Part shown: positions 63,241 through 64,000 of the stretch, piece after piece | Position numbering within the stretch: position 1 is the first letter of the stretch | Layout: each line of letters begins with the position of its first letter | From: Monosporascus cannonballus | Lineage: Eukaryota; Ascomycota; Sordariomycetes; Xylariales | Length of the DNA: 64,000 nucleotides | Assembly (NCBI GenBank): GCA_004154925.1 | Contig: QJNS01000155.1 | Location: 62,001-126,000, forward strand | Reading direction: 5' to 3' | The notes under the pieces: model-generated | Told to the model about the DNA's origin: nothing | What the model saw: the letters and a program-made list of their open reading frames with translations, nothing else | Database searches by the model: none | Position numbers and translations under genes: made by a program

Positions 63241-64000
63241 TTCTGCGAACTATGGTGTGCTGTAAAATATGATGAGTTTTAGTATAGCTTGTAGGTGTTG
63301 CTAGATTTATGTCCTCTTAGTGTGCACATCGGTTGAATTATCAAGTCATAGCCTGCAGACCGCGCCGGACCCCTGCAGGACCCCTATTCTATCCAGAGAA
63401 GTGAGACTCATTTCCTTATTTGACAACTACCAGAGTTCTATGGCCAGGCGGTTAAAGTTAGTTTGACTATATCCATGTGTCTATTCCTTCTGTCCTATAA
63501 CTTCGCCAATCATCTCGAAGAGGCTCGCTCTAGCATCATACTCTCAAACTATTCCATTTGAATGTACCGGTCGTTCTCCAGCAGGCTGCTTTTTGGGTAT
63601 AGCAGGAAAAGATGTCTAGGAAGCCTTCGAGACCATGTAATGACGCTGCACCGACTACCTTAACTCAAGCATACGAATACAGGAGCCGAAATCGTGGATA
63701 GATGATTTTTGTCTGGTAAGCAAATATCGTGTACCAAGTCTCTGGCCATTAAACCACCCTGATATCCCATACGAATAACTGGGGCACTGCTTGCCGGTTG
63801 GCGACAAGTGTTAGCACTTGACTTCATCTACCCCAAAACAAGGCAGAGCGGATAAGATAAGATGATGGATGATAACAGTGAATTTTTGATAGTGGAGTGC
63901 TCCGTCGTCGCTTCGTCTTCAACTGCGATAGAGTGGGTGACCCTGGTATGCTGCAAAGTCATTCCCATACCATTCGCAGCAAGTCCATAGACCAAGATGA
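63241..64000. other. GC-balanced right flank, no gene recognised
   Basis: Ordinary composition. An ATG at 63612 opens a short frame (MSRKPSRPCNDAAPTTL) that stops after about 29 codons. Several GATA-type sites (GATAAGATAAGATGATGG near 63852) could belong to a promoter of a gene beyond the right edge. No protein family is recognisable. Confidence 0.45.

Overview
The window looks like genomic DNA of a filamentous ascomycete (Pezizomycotina). Evidence: short introns of 49-95 nt with GTRNGT donors and CTAAC-like branch sites, fungal-type protein families, and a long AT-rich block whose retrotransposons carry the C:G to T:A signature of repeat-induced point mutation (RIP). The species cannot be read from the sequence.

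Layout. (1) About 1-6500 is GC-balanced. It holds the decayed 3' part of a flavin-containing monooxygenase (FMO) gene (+), a decayed 14-segment MFS drug-efflux transporter gene (-, five introns still readable, three stops and several frameshifts), and one intact four-exon short-chain dehydrogenase/reductase gene (+, 272 aa). FMO, efflux pump and SDR together look like the remains of a small secondary-metabolism or detoxification cluster, of which only the SDR still reads through. (2) About 6540-63240 is a 56.7-kb AT-rich block made almost entirely of nested, RIP-degraded LTR retrotransposons. Five LTR families recur, plus one related single LTR. Three elements keep exact 5-bp target-site duplications (TSDs): a Ty3/gypsy at 8036-14715 (ATTAG), a Ty3/gypsy at 29330-36177 (TTATC on the + strand) and a Ty3/gypsy at 55000-62128 (ATAAG). 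A Ty1/copia element on the minus strand spans 15432-37103 and is split into three pieces by later insertions. Another Ty3/gypsy (38150-43736, -) is interrupted in gag by a further one (43737-50375, +). Solo LTRs lie at 6893-7075, 39306-39430, 51216-51339 and 53751-53956. (3) About 63241-64000 returns to normal composition, with no gene I can recognise.

How it works together. Every polyprotein reading is broken by stops. RIP-type changes have turned zinc-knuckle Cys/His codons into Tyr and reverse transcriptase Asp codons into Asn, so no element looks autonomous. Insertion order can be read from the nesting. One junction (15997/15998) joins two unrelated hosts and implies a deletion or recombination. 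I found no CRISPR array, tRNA, rRNA or DNA transposon, and no system I would call new. The most useful observations are the decaying gene cluster beside the heterochromatin-like block, the element stratigraphy, and the residue-level RIP damage.
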